In this document: in pieces, positions 1-6,238 of the stretch
How the letters are laid out: every line of letters starts with the position of its first letter
Position numbering within the stretch: position 1 is the stretch's first letter
From: an uncultured Lachnospiraceae bacterium
Lineage (GTDB): Bacteria > Bacillota > Clostridia > Lachnospirales > Lachnospiraceae
DNA length: 21,866 nucleotides
NCBI GenBank assembly: GCA_910589105.1
Contig: CAJUST010000032.1
Location: 1 to 21,866 of the forward strand
Direction: 5' to 3'
Position numbers and translations under genes: made by a program
The notes under the pieces: generated by a model
The model's input: the letters and a program-made list of their open reading frames with translations, nothing else
What the model was told of the DNA's origin: nothing
The model's database searches: none

Positions 1-83
1 AGGATTTAGCGGAAAAGTGTGGAGTGACAAGACAGTCTGTTTCTAAATGGGAAACGTCACTTCTTTTTTCTAACCTGCATTAA
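1..83 (+). pseudogene. Truncated XRE-type HTH regulator fragment
   Basis: From base 3 a reading frame gives DLAEKCGVTRQSVSKWETS, the helix-turn-helix core of XRE/Cro-CI type repressors, followed by eight unrelated residues and a stop at 81-83. In this family the W-E sequence is normally followed by a conserved linker and more helices, which are absent, so the gene appears cut off just after the recognition helix. The 5' part lies outside the window. The motif is seen directly; that it is a remnant rather than a very short protein is inferred. Confidence 0.5.
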
Positions 84-336
84 GAACCAAGTTGAAATTT
101 AACATTTACTTTTGTTTCTGGCATTTCTGAGATTGTTTTTTCAGAGATATATTAATCTATTCAATATTATATTAAACTTTTACATTATAATTAAAGGAGA
201 TCTATATGATACTTGTCTGCTTAACAAAATCCGAAAAAACATTTATATGTTATTAAATAATTGAAAAATATTTATCAAGTAGCAATTTATTTCTAAGAGT
301 ATTCTCACTAAATGGACTTACTAATATAATTCATTT

Positions 337-637
337 TTCCACTTGGTGGAAATTTTTAACTTATTTTAATTTCTGTATTGCTTAAGTAAATGTTTCTCTT
401 ACAAAAAGACAAATTGATATTAAAACTCAACAAGTTTATCAATTCTAATTGTTTTTTTATATCTTTGAGACTAAACCTACTAATTCTATTCATTTTTGCT
501 CATTCATAATTTATTTTCATTCTGCTTTTGAAAAATTCCACCAAGTGGAAATTTTTCAAAATTTATTTTTCCACTTGGCGGAATTTTATTTTACATTAAA
601 ATTCATAAAAATTTTTTCTTTTTTCCACCAAGTGGAA
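337..637. repeat. Four 15-bp palindromes, putative parS / par operator cluster
   Basis: Copies lie at 337-351 (TTCCACTTGGTGGAA), 536-550 (TTCCACCAAGTGGAA), 569-583 (TTCCACTTGGCGGAA) and 623-637 (TTCCACCAAGTGGAA). Each has TTCCAC/GTGGAA arms around a 3-nt centre; the 569 copy has one mismatch. The first is the exact reverse complement of the second and fourth. Flanks are T-rich on the left and AATTTT-like on the right. Centres are 199, 33 and 54 bp apart, the last two close to whole helical turns. Palindrome clusters just upstream of a parAB operon are the usual position of parS or of the par operator. Which protein binds here is inferred. Confidence 0.7.
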
Positions 638-648
638 TTTTTTAATGC

Positions 649-677
649 TTGATTATTAAAATTAAATACTGTATGAT
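649..677 (+). promoter_or_regulatory. Putative parAB promoter
   Basis: TTGATT at 649-654 and TATGAT at 672-677 are separated by 17 nt, a good sigma-A arrangement. The -35 box starts 12 bp after the last palindrome (623-637), so a protein bound there would contact or occlude RNA polymerase. That arrangement suits autoregulation of the partition operon. The site was identified by eye only. Confidence 0.5.
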
Positions 678-741
678 AAAAAAACACACTAAAAAAACAT
701 CCAAAAAAGTTTGAACAAAAAATAATTGAGAGGATGGAATT

Positions 742-1758
742 ATGGCAACATGGAACAAAAAAATGCAGACTTTGCTAAAACAAAAAAAATGGGATATGAA
801 GGACTGGCATAGGGCTTTAGGGGTTGATCAATGGTCGTTGGAAAACTTAATGGAAATGGACACTTCCGAATTAGATAAAGATTCCTTAGATAAAATCTAT
901 CAAGATACAAAACAGGCAAAATTGGATAAAAAAATGATGAGGTTTCACAGTCCTGTTATGATTGTAAGTTGGACGCATAAGGGCGGAACTGGAAAGTCAA
1001 CAACTGCAACAAATCTTGCTTATGAATTGTCCCAAAGAGGATATAACACACTTACCATAGATATGGACAGCCAGTCTGATATGTCAAGCGTGTTATATCC
1101 AGATTATCTAAACAATCCGGATCTTAGTTTTTATGAAGCATTTTCATTATGTGAAGATTTTAAGGAAGACGCATATATCCAGCATACAGAATATACAAAT
1201 TTGGATATTATTCCGGGTTCTTCAAAATGCGAAAGTCTGGAAGGACAATTAACCGTAATGAACGAAAAATTAAGAAGCCGGATCTGGGAAAAGTGCCTCA
1301 AGAGCATTCGAAAAGATAATTATTATGACTTTATTATCATTGACATGGACAAAACAGCGGGAATTTTAAATATAACCACACTGGCAGAAGCTGACTATGT
1401 GCTTTCTCCCATAGAATCCATGATTTTCGCCGTAAAGTCCATTCCTCCAATTTTAGCCCAAATTGAAACCGTAAAAGAAACCAATCCAAAATTAGAACTT
1501 CTTGGCCTTTTATATAACAAAGTAGATATGCGTAAGAAAAAAACCCTTGCAGAAGCAATGGAACTTGTTGAAGAAATTGCGCCCGGCTCTGCTCTGGAAA
1601 AATTTATTAAAAATGACGCCAATGTAGACAATTCACAAAGAGAGCATATGCCTCTTGGCGTTTATAACCGCAGCAGTGTTGCAAATAAACAGATGATAGA
1701 AGTGGCAGACGAAATTTTAGAAAGAATCCGAAAAAGATCAGAAAAGGTGGTAAAATAA
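742..1758 (+). CDS. parA: ParA-type partition ATPase
   Basis: A 338-residue P-loop ATPase of the ParA/Soj family, which drives segregation of low-copy replicons by ATP-dependent DNA binding and ParB-stimulated release. The deviant Walker A motif KGGTGKST lies at about residues 80-87, followed by TIDMDSQSDMSSVL (A' motif) and FIIIDMDKT (Walker B region). About 75 residues precede the ATPase core. They include WHRALGVDQWSLENLME, which could form a helix-turn-helix as in type Ia ParA proteins that repress their own operon. A GAGAGGA ribosome site precedes the ATG. parB begins on the base after the stop codon. The family assignment is secure. The N-terminal DNA-binding role and the link to the upstream palindromes are inferred. 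Confidence 0.9.
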   Translation: MATWNKKMQTLLKQKKWDMKDWHRALGVDQWSLENLMEMDTSELDKDSLDKIYQDTKQAKLDKKMMRFHSPVMIVSWTHKGGTGKSTTATNLAYELSQRGYNTLTIDMDSQSDMSSVLYPDYLNNPDLSFYEAFSLCEDFKEDAYIQHTEYTNLDIIPGSSKCESLEGQLTVMNEKLRSRIWEKCLKSIRKDNYYDFIIIDMDKTAGILNITTLAEADYVLSPIESMIFAVKSIPPILAQIETVKETNPKLELLGLLYNKVDMRKKKTLAEAMELVEEIAPGSALEKFIKNDANVDNSQREHMPLGVYNRSSVANKQMIEVADEILERIRKRSEKVVK

Positions 1759-2709
1759 ATGGCAGGAAAAAAGGGAAGGGTTCAAAACTCTGATTTTTTA
1801 AAACAGCTTACAGCAAACACAGGCTCAACCGCTAAAAACGTTACAGACACATTGCGAAACTTAGGAGAGCAGGCAAATGAAATTGAAACAGGCAAGAAAA
1901 AATTAAAATACATTGACGTTTCTTCCATTGACAATGCCCCTGATGACTGGAATTTGTACCCTCGTCTTAAAGATACGCAAAAAGACAAATATCTGGAATT
2001 AAAATTCTCTATTTTTGAAAAGGGCGTGGAGGAACCCTGTGTCGTCTGGGAACAGGAAAATGGAAGGCATATGATGCTTTCCGGGCATAACCGAAAAGAC
2101 ATTAGCATGGAACTAATTGAAGAATACAGTGAAGATCCGGTTTTTGATGAAAACAAATACCGTTATCTTCCTTGTATTGTATACAGCAAAACCGAACTGG
2201 ACGAAACGCAGGCTAAAAATATTATAAATGATACAAATCTGTATCGTGACTTTTCTAAGCTTCCAAGGCGGATCAAAACGGAAATCATAAGAGTAAGAAT
2301 GAACAGCTACAAAACGCGCCGTTATGCAAAAGGTGAACGTATCGAACAGCTTGCAAAAGATTTTGGCGTAGAAAAATCTGCTTTGTATGAAGAATTAGCG
2401 ATTGAAAAAATATATCCCCCATTGCGGGAATTATACTATTTTGGTACATTAACGCGTAAAACCGTATTGAAATTCAATTATTACGCTATGGATACACAAG
2501 AATGGATTCATCAAAATTATGCAGAAAAGATTACAGAAGCCAAGGTAAAATTGTTAAAGAAAAGTATGGGCAGAGAAGATATTTCCATGCTTTTTGAATC
2601 AGCAATGGAAGTAACAAAAAAAATTACAGTTGATGTGCCCATTGGAAAAGTTGACGCATTCAAAGAAATGTTTGCTGAGTGGCTTGAAACTCAAAAAAAT
2701 CAAGATTAA
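1759..2709 (+). CDS. parB: ParB-family partition protein
   Basis: A 316-residue ParB/Spo0J-like protein that would bind centromere sites and stimulate the adjacent ParA. After a basic N-terminus, residues of about 50-130 form the ParB/Srx domain. It contains SGHNRKDISMEL at the position of the GxxR-type nucleotide-binding box of ParB CTPases, and NIINDTNLYRDFSKLPRR, which resembles the conserved TN..R segment. A helix-turn-helix follows in IEQLAKDFGVEKSALYEE. The C-terminal part is lysine-rich and probably mediates dimerisation. The start codon touches the parA stop, preceded by AAAGGTGG, so the two are translationally coupled. It is more divergent than chromosomal ParB, in line with plasmid-borne or phage-borne ParB. 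Confidence 0.85.
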   Translation: MAGKKGRVQNSDFLKQLTANTGSTAKNVTDTLRNLGEQANEIETGKKKLKYIDVSSIDNAPDDWNLYPRLKDTQKDKYLELKFSIFEKGVEEPCVVWEQENGRHMMLSGHNRKDISMELIEEYSEDPVFDENKYRYLPCIVYSKTELDETQAKNIINDTNLYRDFSKLPRRIKTEIIRVRMNSYKTRRYAKGERIEQLAKDFGVEKSALYEELAIEKIYPPLRELYYFGTLTRKTVLKFNYYAMDTQEWIHQNYAEKITEAKVKLLKKSMGREDISMLFESAMEVTKKITVDVPIGKVDAFKEMFAEWLETQKNQD

Positions 2710-2761
2710 GATTGACTTTTCATTTCCATCTACTCACAAAATAGAATAAGTGAAGTAGAGA

Positions 2762-3252
2762 ATGAATACGAAAACACTTTTAAAATTAGAAGAAAATAAG
2801 AAATCAATTCTGATTGGCCGTATTTATGTTTTTGTTTTCTTGCATATCCTTGATACAGTGATTGTTTATTTTATTGGATTAGATTATATAAATGCCGCCA
2901 ATCAAAATGCTAGTCTGACGTTATGGTTACCTCTGTTTATCTTCCTTTTTTTATCTGGACTTATTTGACGAGACAGAATTTCTACAATTACCATAATCGA
3001 AAAATTATATTTTTTTCATTATGTATCGGAAATATATGCAGCTTATTCCTACCTTTTTTCTTAAAAATAGAAATAGAGTTTCTCTTGCCATTAATATTGA
3101 AAATTCCAGTGTCTATTTGTATTACAGAATCTATGTTAATTCATTTATGCCGTTTTCTGTTTTTCATATTTTCATTTTTTCCTACAATAACGATTTTTAT
3201 TTTATGCTTCAAACTGCTTCAAAAAGAAGAAATACATTACATTCCAAAATGA
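2762..3252 (+). pseudogene. Small multi-pass membrane protein interrupted by a -1 frame change
   Basis: Two overlapping frames together encode about 160 residues. The first (from ATG 2762) gives MNTKTLLKLEENKKSILIGR and two hydrophobic segments, ending at a stop at 2966-2968. The second, open to 3252 in the -1 frame, continues with FIWTYLTRQNFYNYHNRK and three more hydrophobic stretches. Continuity of hydrophobicity across the overlap suggests one protein of roughly five membrane spans. The break falls on a seven-T run at 2946-2952 followed by A. The cause could be a homopolymer indel (mutation or sequencing error) or -1 ribosomal slippage, because T TTT TTA is in register. I do not recognise the family. 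It follows parB closely and may belong to the same replicon. Confidence 0.5.
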
Positions 3253-4081
3253 TATTCATGTAGCGTGCAGATTAGAAAATGAAAGATAGCGTGCAATTAG
3301 ACAACAGGATCGCATGCTCCATACTTGGCTTGATGAAACAACTGGAACCGGAAAAACTTTTTCAATTATGACTGTTGCTATTATAAATGATGTTGGGAAT
3401 TTTTAAAGAAAATAAAAATTGGCAGTTCTTTTCATGTAACAGGTATTATGAATATATATATTGGAAAAAACAGATTATATTAAATGAAATGTAAAATAAG
3501 GTTTTATAGAAAATTATTTTAATTATAGCTCGGGAGATAGAGTTGATTTTTTCTTATCTTTATGCAGCAAAATTTAAACATGAACTTTCTGGAACTTTAA
3601 AAAAATATGAGGAAGGAATTTGTTGTGATGATTATGAAACAGCGAAGTGATATGTCTTTTTAGGCTTCAGTTTTTTTGTAGCTGGCAGGGATAGAGGAGG
3701 TATGATGAAAAGAAAAGTGTATGCATATAGTAATACAATACATATAAAATAAAATATTATAATACATTATTGATAAATAGATTGTGAGAATAGTTAGGAT
3801 TAAAGCTGGTTGGAAACATTTTTGTTAATTGAAAGGTTGCTAGATAAATATACATGTTTCTAAAAAAAAGATTTTTTTACTGGTTATTTTTAAAAATAGG
3901 TTACTATTTCAGAATTTATAACATAAAAATTTGAAAAGTTTCCAATTGTGGATAAAATAAAGGAAGGAAATTCGACGAAAACTTGCATTTAGCATTGTTC
4001 TAAATAAATAGGAGGAATATGTGATGGATCTGAGAAAAAAAATAATTTTTTTGGGTATAGGAAAGAAACTTCAATTTTGAA
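3253..4081. other. Decayed AT-rich segment with coding remnants
   Basis: No intact gene is visible. A frame at 3290-3406 reads RAIRQQDRMLHTWLDETTGT followed by GKTFSIMTVAI and stops. It has a P-loop-like GTGKT and looks like a scrap of an ATPase or helicase. Inside the segment, TAGCGTGCAGATTAGA (3261-3276) is repeated as TAGCGTGCAATTAGA (3287-3301). Near 3570-3640 another short frame (FKHELSGTLKKYEEG) is interrupted by stops. None of these can be assigned. Confidence 0.4.
4024..4080 (+). CDS. Possible 18-residue peptide with a strong ribosome site
   Basis: ATAGGAGGAAT at 4010-4020 is a near-perfect ribosome binding site. It is followed by overlapping ATG, GTG and ATG codons. The only frame longer than two codons starts at 4024 (or GTG 4021) and gives MDLRKKIIFLGIGKKLQF and a stop. 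The peptide is short, basic and hydrophobic, and it ends just before the convergent minus-strand gene. It may instead be the first codons of a truncated gene. No function is recognised. Confidence 0.2.
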   Translation: MDLRKKIIFLGIGKKLQF

Positions 4082-5182
4082 TTAGGAATTGAGGTCATAG
4101 AATCGGCTGTTTGATTGAGTGATAGTCCTTACTAATGCGCCGACATTATCAATTTTTCTTTTTTGAAGTATAAAAGAATCATATACCGTGTGTAATGCGT
4201 TTATGATATGAATGGGCTGGTATTGCAGTGCAATGTTTGCAATATCGGCTTTTTCTTTTTTGGTTAGAAACCAGTGTTTTCCGAGTTTGTATCCTAACTG
4301 GTTTGCTTTTTCATTAATGCTTTTTATACATTCGTCTATTTGGAGCAGACAGTCTTTTTTCAAATTTTCTGCTAGCTTGTTTGGATTAAATGCTTCTACG
4401 ATGTCAATGAATACGGTGTGCGCAGTATGAGCGATTTGAAACAGGGTATGAAATGTTTTCGTCTCTGTTATTCGTCTTACGAACTTGTTACAGCAATAAT
4501 TTGGAAGGAGACGGCGTATTTCTTTATAAGACGTTTCATTGTGGAGTAATTTTGGGGTTGTGCCGTCTATGGCTGACGTCAGTATCCGGAGTGACAGACG
4601 TATGGTATTGATTTCCTTTTCCTCGGTCAATGTCTGGAACGTGTTGTAAGAAAGGGAAATGTAATTTCGGCCGCCCTGTTCCATTGTGTGAAAGTATTGC
4701 GGGTAGGACTGGATGAAAGCAAAATAAGTTCCCGGATATTCTCCTTTTTGCAGGGAAATGTAATTTAGCTTATTCAATAGATGAAGGTTATTCCGTATGG
4801 AACGTTCTGTGCAGTGAATCGTTTCTGCCGCTTTTGAAACAGTAACTTGAACCAATCCGTATTGATCGGGATGCAGATAATGAAGATATAGGAAAAGCAA
4901 TAGCGCGTTTCTTTGAAGCGGCGTTTTTTCGCCATAACGGTTTTTTTCATTTACATATTTTACAGTCTCATCTAATTTATATTTTTTCTTAAGGCAGCGG
5001 ATGCAGTGATCAGATGTATGCAGTTTGCAAGATGCAAAGTGAGGGCATGAAAAACAGCCGGACCCAGATTCGTCCAGAACTTGTGTATATGATATTGTTT
5101 TAAAGTTATCCATTAATCTCATAGCAGGAATTAGGTTAATGAAACCCAACTTAGCGATAGAGGAAGGTTCCGATGAATACAT
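4082..5182 (-). CDS. Cys-rich HTH protein, putative replication initiator
   Basis: 366 residues from ATG 5182, which has AGAAAGGA nine bases upstream. An open frame extends to a TTG at 5254, but that TTG lies in the promoter -35 box. Near the N-terminus five cysteines, CFSCPHFASC and CIRC, resemble a zinc-binding knuckle. In the middle, VTVSKAAETIHCTERSIRNN is a helix-turn-helix. The C-terminus (NALHTVYDSFILQKRKIDNV then GALVRTI) resembles the terminal helix-turn of several plasmid Rep and DnaD-like proteins. The gene reads away from an iteron array that begins about 108 bp upstream of its start, and it lies in the same module as parAB. Replication initiation is inferred from this context. 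A transcriptional regulator of the same replicon is the alternative. The family is not one I can name. Confidence 0.65.
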   Translation of the reverse strand: MYSSEPSSIAKLGFINLIPAMRLMDNFKTISYTQVLDESGSGCFSCPHFASCKLHTSDHCIRCLKKKYKLDETVKYVNEKNRYGEKTPLQRNALLLFLYLHYLHPDQYGLVQVTVSKAAETIHCTERSIRNNLHLLNKLNYISLQKGEYPGTYFAFIQSYPQYFHTMEQGGRNYISLSYNTFQTLTEEKEINTIRLSLRILTSAIDGTTPKLLHNETSYKEIRRLLPNYCCNKFVRRITETKTFHTLFQIAHTAHTVFIDIVEAFNPNKLAENLKKDCLLQIDECIKSINEKANQLGYKLGKHWFLTKKEKADIANIALQYQPIHIINALHTVYDSFILQKRKIDNVGALVRTITQSNSRFYDLNS

Positions 5183-5225
5183 ATGCCATTGTCCTTTCTT
5201 ACTGCAGTTAAAAACTGATATTTGT

Positions 5226-5254
5226 ATTATATTAAATAGAGTGGAAATTGGCAA
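5226..5254 (-). promoter_or_regulatory. Promoter of the putative rep gene
   Basis: Read on the minus strand, TTGCCA (5254-5249) and TATAAT (5231-5226) are 17 nt apart. The box pair lies between the rep start codon (5182) and the first iteron (5290), 44 bp upstream of the ATG. Proximity to the iterons would let the initiator repress its own transcription, as in many iteron plasmids. Only the promoter sequence is seen directly. Confidence 0.55.
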
Positions 5255-5289
5255 ATTGGCTTAAAAATGGTAAAAAATGAATAATGAGA

Positions 5290-5660
5290 TTTATACGTAA
5301 GAAAATCGGACAAATGACAGTTTTATACGTAAAAAAAACCGGACAAATGACAGTTTTATACGTAAAAAAGCCGGACAAATGATAGTTTTATACGTAAAAT
5401 AGTCGGACAAAAATTTTTTTGCCCCTTACGTATAAAAGTCTTTTTATACGTAAGAAAACCGGACATTTTATGCGATTTAATTATGTAAAGCAACGGGATA
5501 GGGAAAACCGGCTTAATATATGGTTGTTTTGTAAAGAAAAGACAGACATTTTGTATAGGTTTTATATGTAAAGAAATGGAATAAAATAATTAGGGAAAAT
5601 TGCTTATTGAAAAATTTAACATTTTATGTAAGTTTTATACGTAAAGAATTCGGACATTTT
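5290..5660. repeat. Iteron array, putative replication origin
   Basis: Near-identical direct repeats with core TTTTATACGTAA, a short A-rich stretch and CGGACAAATGACAG. Clear copies start at 5290, 5321, 5354 and 5386 (steps of 31-33 bp, about three helical turns), then 5442 and 5633. Weaker copies (TTATGTAAAG, TTTTGTAAAG, TTTTATATGTAAAG) lie near 5480, 5528 and 5560. One core is inverted at 5426-5437. The later copies share CGGACATTTT instead of CGGACAAATGA. The tract between is AT-rich, as expected for an unwinding element. Tandem iterons with helical phasing beside a Rep-like gene are the hallmark of a theta-type plasmid origin. No spacers are present, so this is not CRISPR. Confidence 0.75.
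5425..5454. repeat. Inverted pair of iteron cores
   Basis: Bases 5425-5437 (CTTACGTATAAAA) and 5442-5454 (TTTTATACGTAAG) are exact reverse complements around the 4-nt centre GTCT. This is the only place in the array where two iteron cores face each other. Such head-to-head pairs often bind Rep dimers and act in autoregulation or cruciform formation. The 5' flank is T-rich then CCCC. A terminator role is possible on neither strand with confidence. Confidence 0.6.
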
Positions 5661-5808
5661 TGTAGGATTGTAAAGGAAGTATGAATCCGGATAAGGATAA
5701 AATTCAAAATTGTAATAAGAAATCAGACAAAAGAATGTAGGGTGAATCTTTTATCTGAAGGAAACAGAGTATGGAAAAATCATTATTTTAGCAATTAGGA
5801 GGCGAATA

Positions 5809-5982
5809 TTGAGAAGAAAAAATTTTCTAATTCCATGCCTAACCGTTCCCGGTGAAGAAGATCTGCCGATAGGCATATGAGGACAGCGGCATCTGGATTA
5901 TCTGAAGCAGCGCCGAAAAATTACATTCGCAAATTTTCTTACAAGTGGCAAACTCGAAAAAAAAATTGCAAATATGGGTTGA
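5809..5982 (+). pseudogene. tnpV: Remnant of TnpV-family transposon protein
   Basis: Following AGGAGG at 5797-5802, one frame gives IPCLTVPGEEDLPIGI, a TGA stop (5878-5880), then GQRHLDYLKQRRKITFANFL and TSGKL. This order (IP.L..P.E...IG..G.RH..YL...R...F..LL.SGKL) is characteristic of TnpV, a small protein carried by clostridial transposons of the Tn4451 kind. The N-terminus is short, the TGA interrupts the frame, and similarity stops after SGKL, so about half of the usual 110-130 residues is left. The frame ends at 5980-5982, inside the -35 box of the glnN promoter. It marks a mobile-element junction directly upstream of the nitrogen cluster. Confidence 0.6.
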
Positions 5983-6007
5983 CAAAATTTTTTTTCGGGT
6001 GTAGAAT
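5979..6007 (+). promoter_or_regulatory. glnN promoter
   Basis: A consensus TTGACA at 5979-5984 and TAGAAT at 6002-6007 are separated by 17 nt, making this the strongest sigma-A promoter in the window. Transcription would start near 6013-6015, so that the first leader hairpin (6017) is almost at the 5' end of the RNA. The -35 box overlaps the end of the tnpV remnant. Confidence 0.7.
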
Positions 6008-6238
6008 GCGATTTGTAAAGGCAAAGACGTCTTTTGAGGAATTGCTCCAAAAGCTGTCTTTGCCTTTTGCTTTGGGTTCTATTGAACAGAACGGCAAGGA
6101 AAAATGAGCAAAATAAATCAGGGCATTGGTTATTGCTCAGGCTTATTGCAAAACAAAAAAGTAAAAATAAAGGCAAAGGCGTCTTTAATGGAAAACATTA
6201 GAGGCCCTTTGCTTTTTTGTTTGAAAGGAGTTATCACC
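6008..6238 (+). promoter_or_regulatory. glnN leader with two ANTAR-like hexaloop hairpins
   Basis: AAAGGC-AAAGAC-GTCTTT at 6017-6034 and AAAGGC-AAAGGC-GTCTTT at 6169-6186 each fold as a 6-bp stem (one G-U) with a 6-nt loop that has A at position 1 and G at position 4. That is the loop rule of the RNA hairpins bound by ANTAR-domain antiterminators (EutV, NasR, AmiR), which often control nitrogen genes. Each hairpin competes with a longer stem. 6017-6028 also pairs perfectly with 6056-6067. 6173-6190 pairs with 6196-6212 before a T6 run. So each can act as an antiterminator switch. Known ANTAR targets have the two hairpins close together; here they are about 135 nt apart. No ANTAR gene is in the window. 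Confidence 0.6.
6173..6218 (+). terminator. Attenuator terminator ahead of glnN
   Basis: GCAAAGG (6173-6179) pairs with CCTTTGC (6206-6212) and TAATG (6186-6190) with CATTA (6196-6200), leaving a GAAAA loop and a partly paired middle. Six T residues follow at 6213-6218. This is a classic intrinsic terminator lying 20 nt before the glnN start codon, where it can only serve as an attenuator. Its 5' arm contains the second hexaloop hairpin. Confidence 0.7.

Larger units (their letters stand above)
84..741. other. AT-rich region carrying the partition sites
   Basis: No convincing gene lies here. The stretch is very AT-rich. It contains four 15-bp palindromes (listed separately) and the parA promoter. 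A ribosome-binding-like AAAGGAG at about 194-200 precedes only a 16-codon frame (MILVCLTKSEKTF...), which I do not regard as a supported gene. The 67-codon open frame at 449-652 runs through three of the palindromes and looks like chance. Confidence 0.5.

Noticed and set aside
449..652. 67-codon open frame upstream of parA
   Set aside because: Phe/Lys-rich chance frame running through three palindromes; no ribosome site.
5183..5254. TTG start adding 24 residues to the Rep-like protein
   Set aside because: The TTG lies in the -35 box and has no ribosome site; ATG 5182 has AGAAAGGA.
5290..5660. CRISPR array
   Set aside because: The units are contiguous with 31-33 bp steps and no unique spacers; cas genes are absent. 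Iterons fit better.
5878..5880. UGA recoding in the TnpV frame
   Set aside because: No other gene in the window needs in-frame UGA; the tnpV copy is truncated at both ends, so a nonsense mutation is simpler.
5839..6176. Minus-strand and plus-strand short frames across the tnpV remnant and the glnN leader
   Set aside because: They overlap the promoter and hairpins, lack ribosome sites and resemble nothing.
6104..6238. In-frame 45-codon N-terminal extension of glnN
   Set aside because: It runs through the leader hairpins and terminator, is unlike any GSIII N-terminus, and the ATG at 6239 has the better ribosome site.
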